A stretch of 40,104 nucleotides of DNA from Paulinella micropora. Its lineage: Eukaryota; Cercozoa; Imbricatea; Euglyphida. Location: NCBI GenBank assembly GCA_009731375.1, contig BJOX01000215.1, positions 285,165 through 325,268 on the forward strand, written 5' to 3'. Under the pieces are notes generated by a model, which saw only the letters and a list, made by a program, of their open reading frames with translations, did not search any database and had not been told where the DNA came from. Numbering within the stretch: the first letter of the stretch is position 1; every line of letters begins with the position of its first letter. Positions 40,029 through 40,104 of the stretch are shown here, piece by piece. Position numbers and translations under genes: made by a program.

Positions 40029-40104
40029 GGGAGTACATAGGCCATCGGTCCTTTCCATGGGCTGATTGGTATAAAGCTCCTAGAGTAATGTTCTATGCCG
40101 TCAC
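40029..40104 (+). repeat. Repeat family G, copy 3 (runs off the window)
   Basis: Starts GGGAGTACATAGGCCATCGG after (ATT)n, almost identical to copy 2. Confidence 0.88.

Overview
This is eukaryotic nuclear DNA. Genes are split by GT-AG introns, there is one clear mitochondrial carrier gene (sideroflexin) with four short introns, and most of the rest is retrotransposons, SINEs and simple-sequence DNA. No prokaryotic operon or RBS structure is seen. The host cannot be named from the sequence. Short T-rich introns, a DUF7869-type gene and heavy LTR/LINE load would fit an alga or another protist, but that is inference.

Layout. 1-5430: a giant compound microsatellite (TAG, GTTA and a 12-bp minisatellite) that switches strand and carries four copies of one short unique insert. 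5430-6617: a possible LTR, a primer-binding-like site and the start of a serine-rich reading frame, cut off by a 1.9-kb four-unit inverted repeat (6610-8520). 9431-10208: the 3' end of a Ty1/copia element (RNase H, then a polypurine tract). 10434-11800 (-): an intact-looking five-exon gene of unknown function (246 aa). 12355-16543 (+): a spliced gene of the DUF7869-like family, divergent from the previous gene and interrupted several times. Nine copies of a 17-bp palindrome, GGAGTAGGGTCTACTCC and its near variants, lie between 10.6 and 18.0 kb; all seven that fall within the two genes are in introns. 16.5-18.2 kb: non-coding, with four strong hairpins. 18.2-27.2 kb (-): a degenerate Ty3/gypsy element whose gag and pol are separated by about 1,200 codons of unrecognised coding sequence. 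29040-30304 (-): sideroflexin. 30.5-40.1 kb: a retroelement graveyard with a decayed LINE (RT plus zinc finger plus restriction-like endonuclease), many 5'-truncated copies of its 3' end, a tRNA-derived SINE with an (ATT)n tail, and two further short repeat families with the same tail.

Only sideroflexin is a confident cellular gene. The divergent pair at 10.4-16.5 kb could be host genes or the cargo of an undescribed element; the shared intronic palindrome links them. The Ty3 element, the copia fragment and the LINE all carry frameshifts or truncations and look dead.
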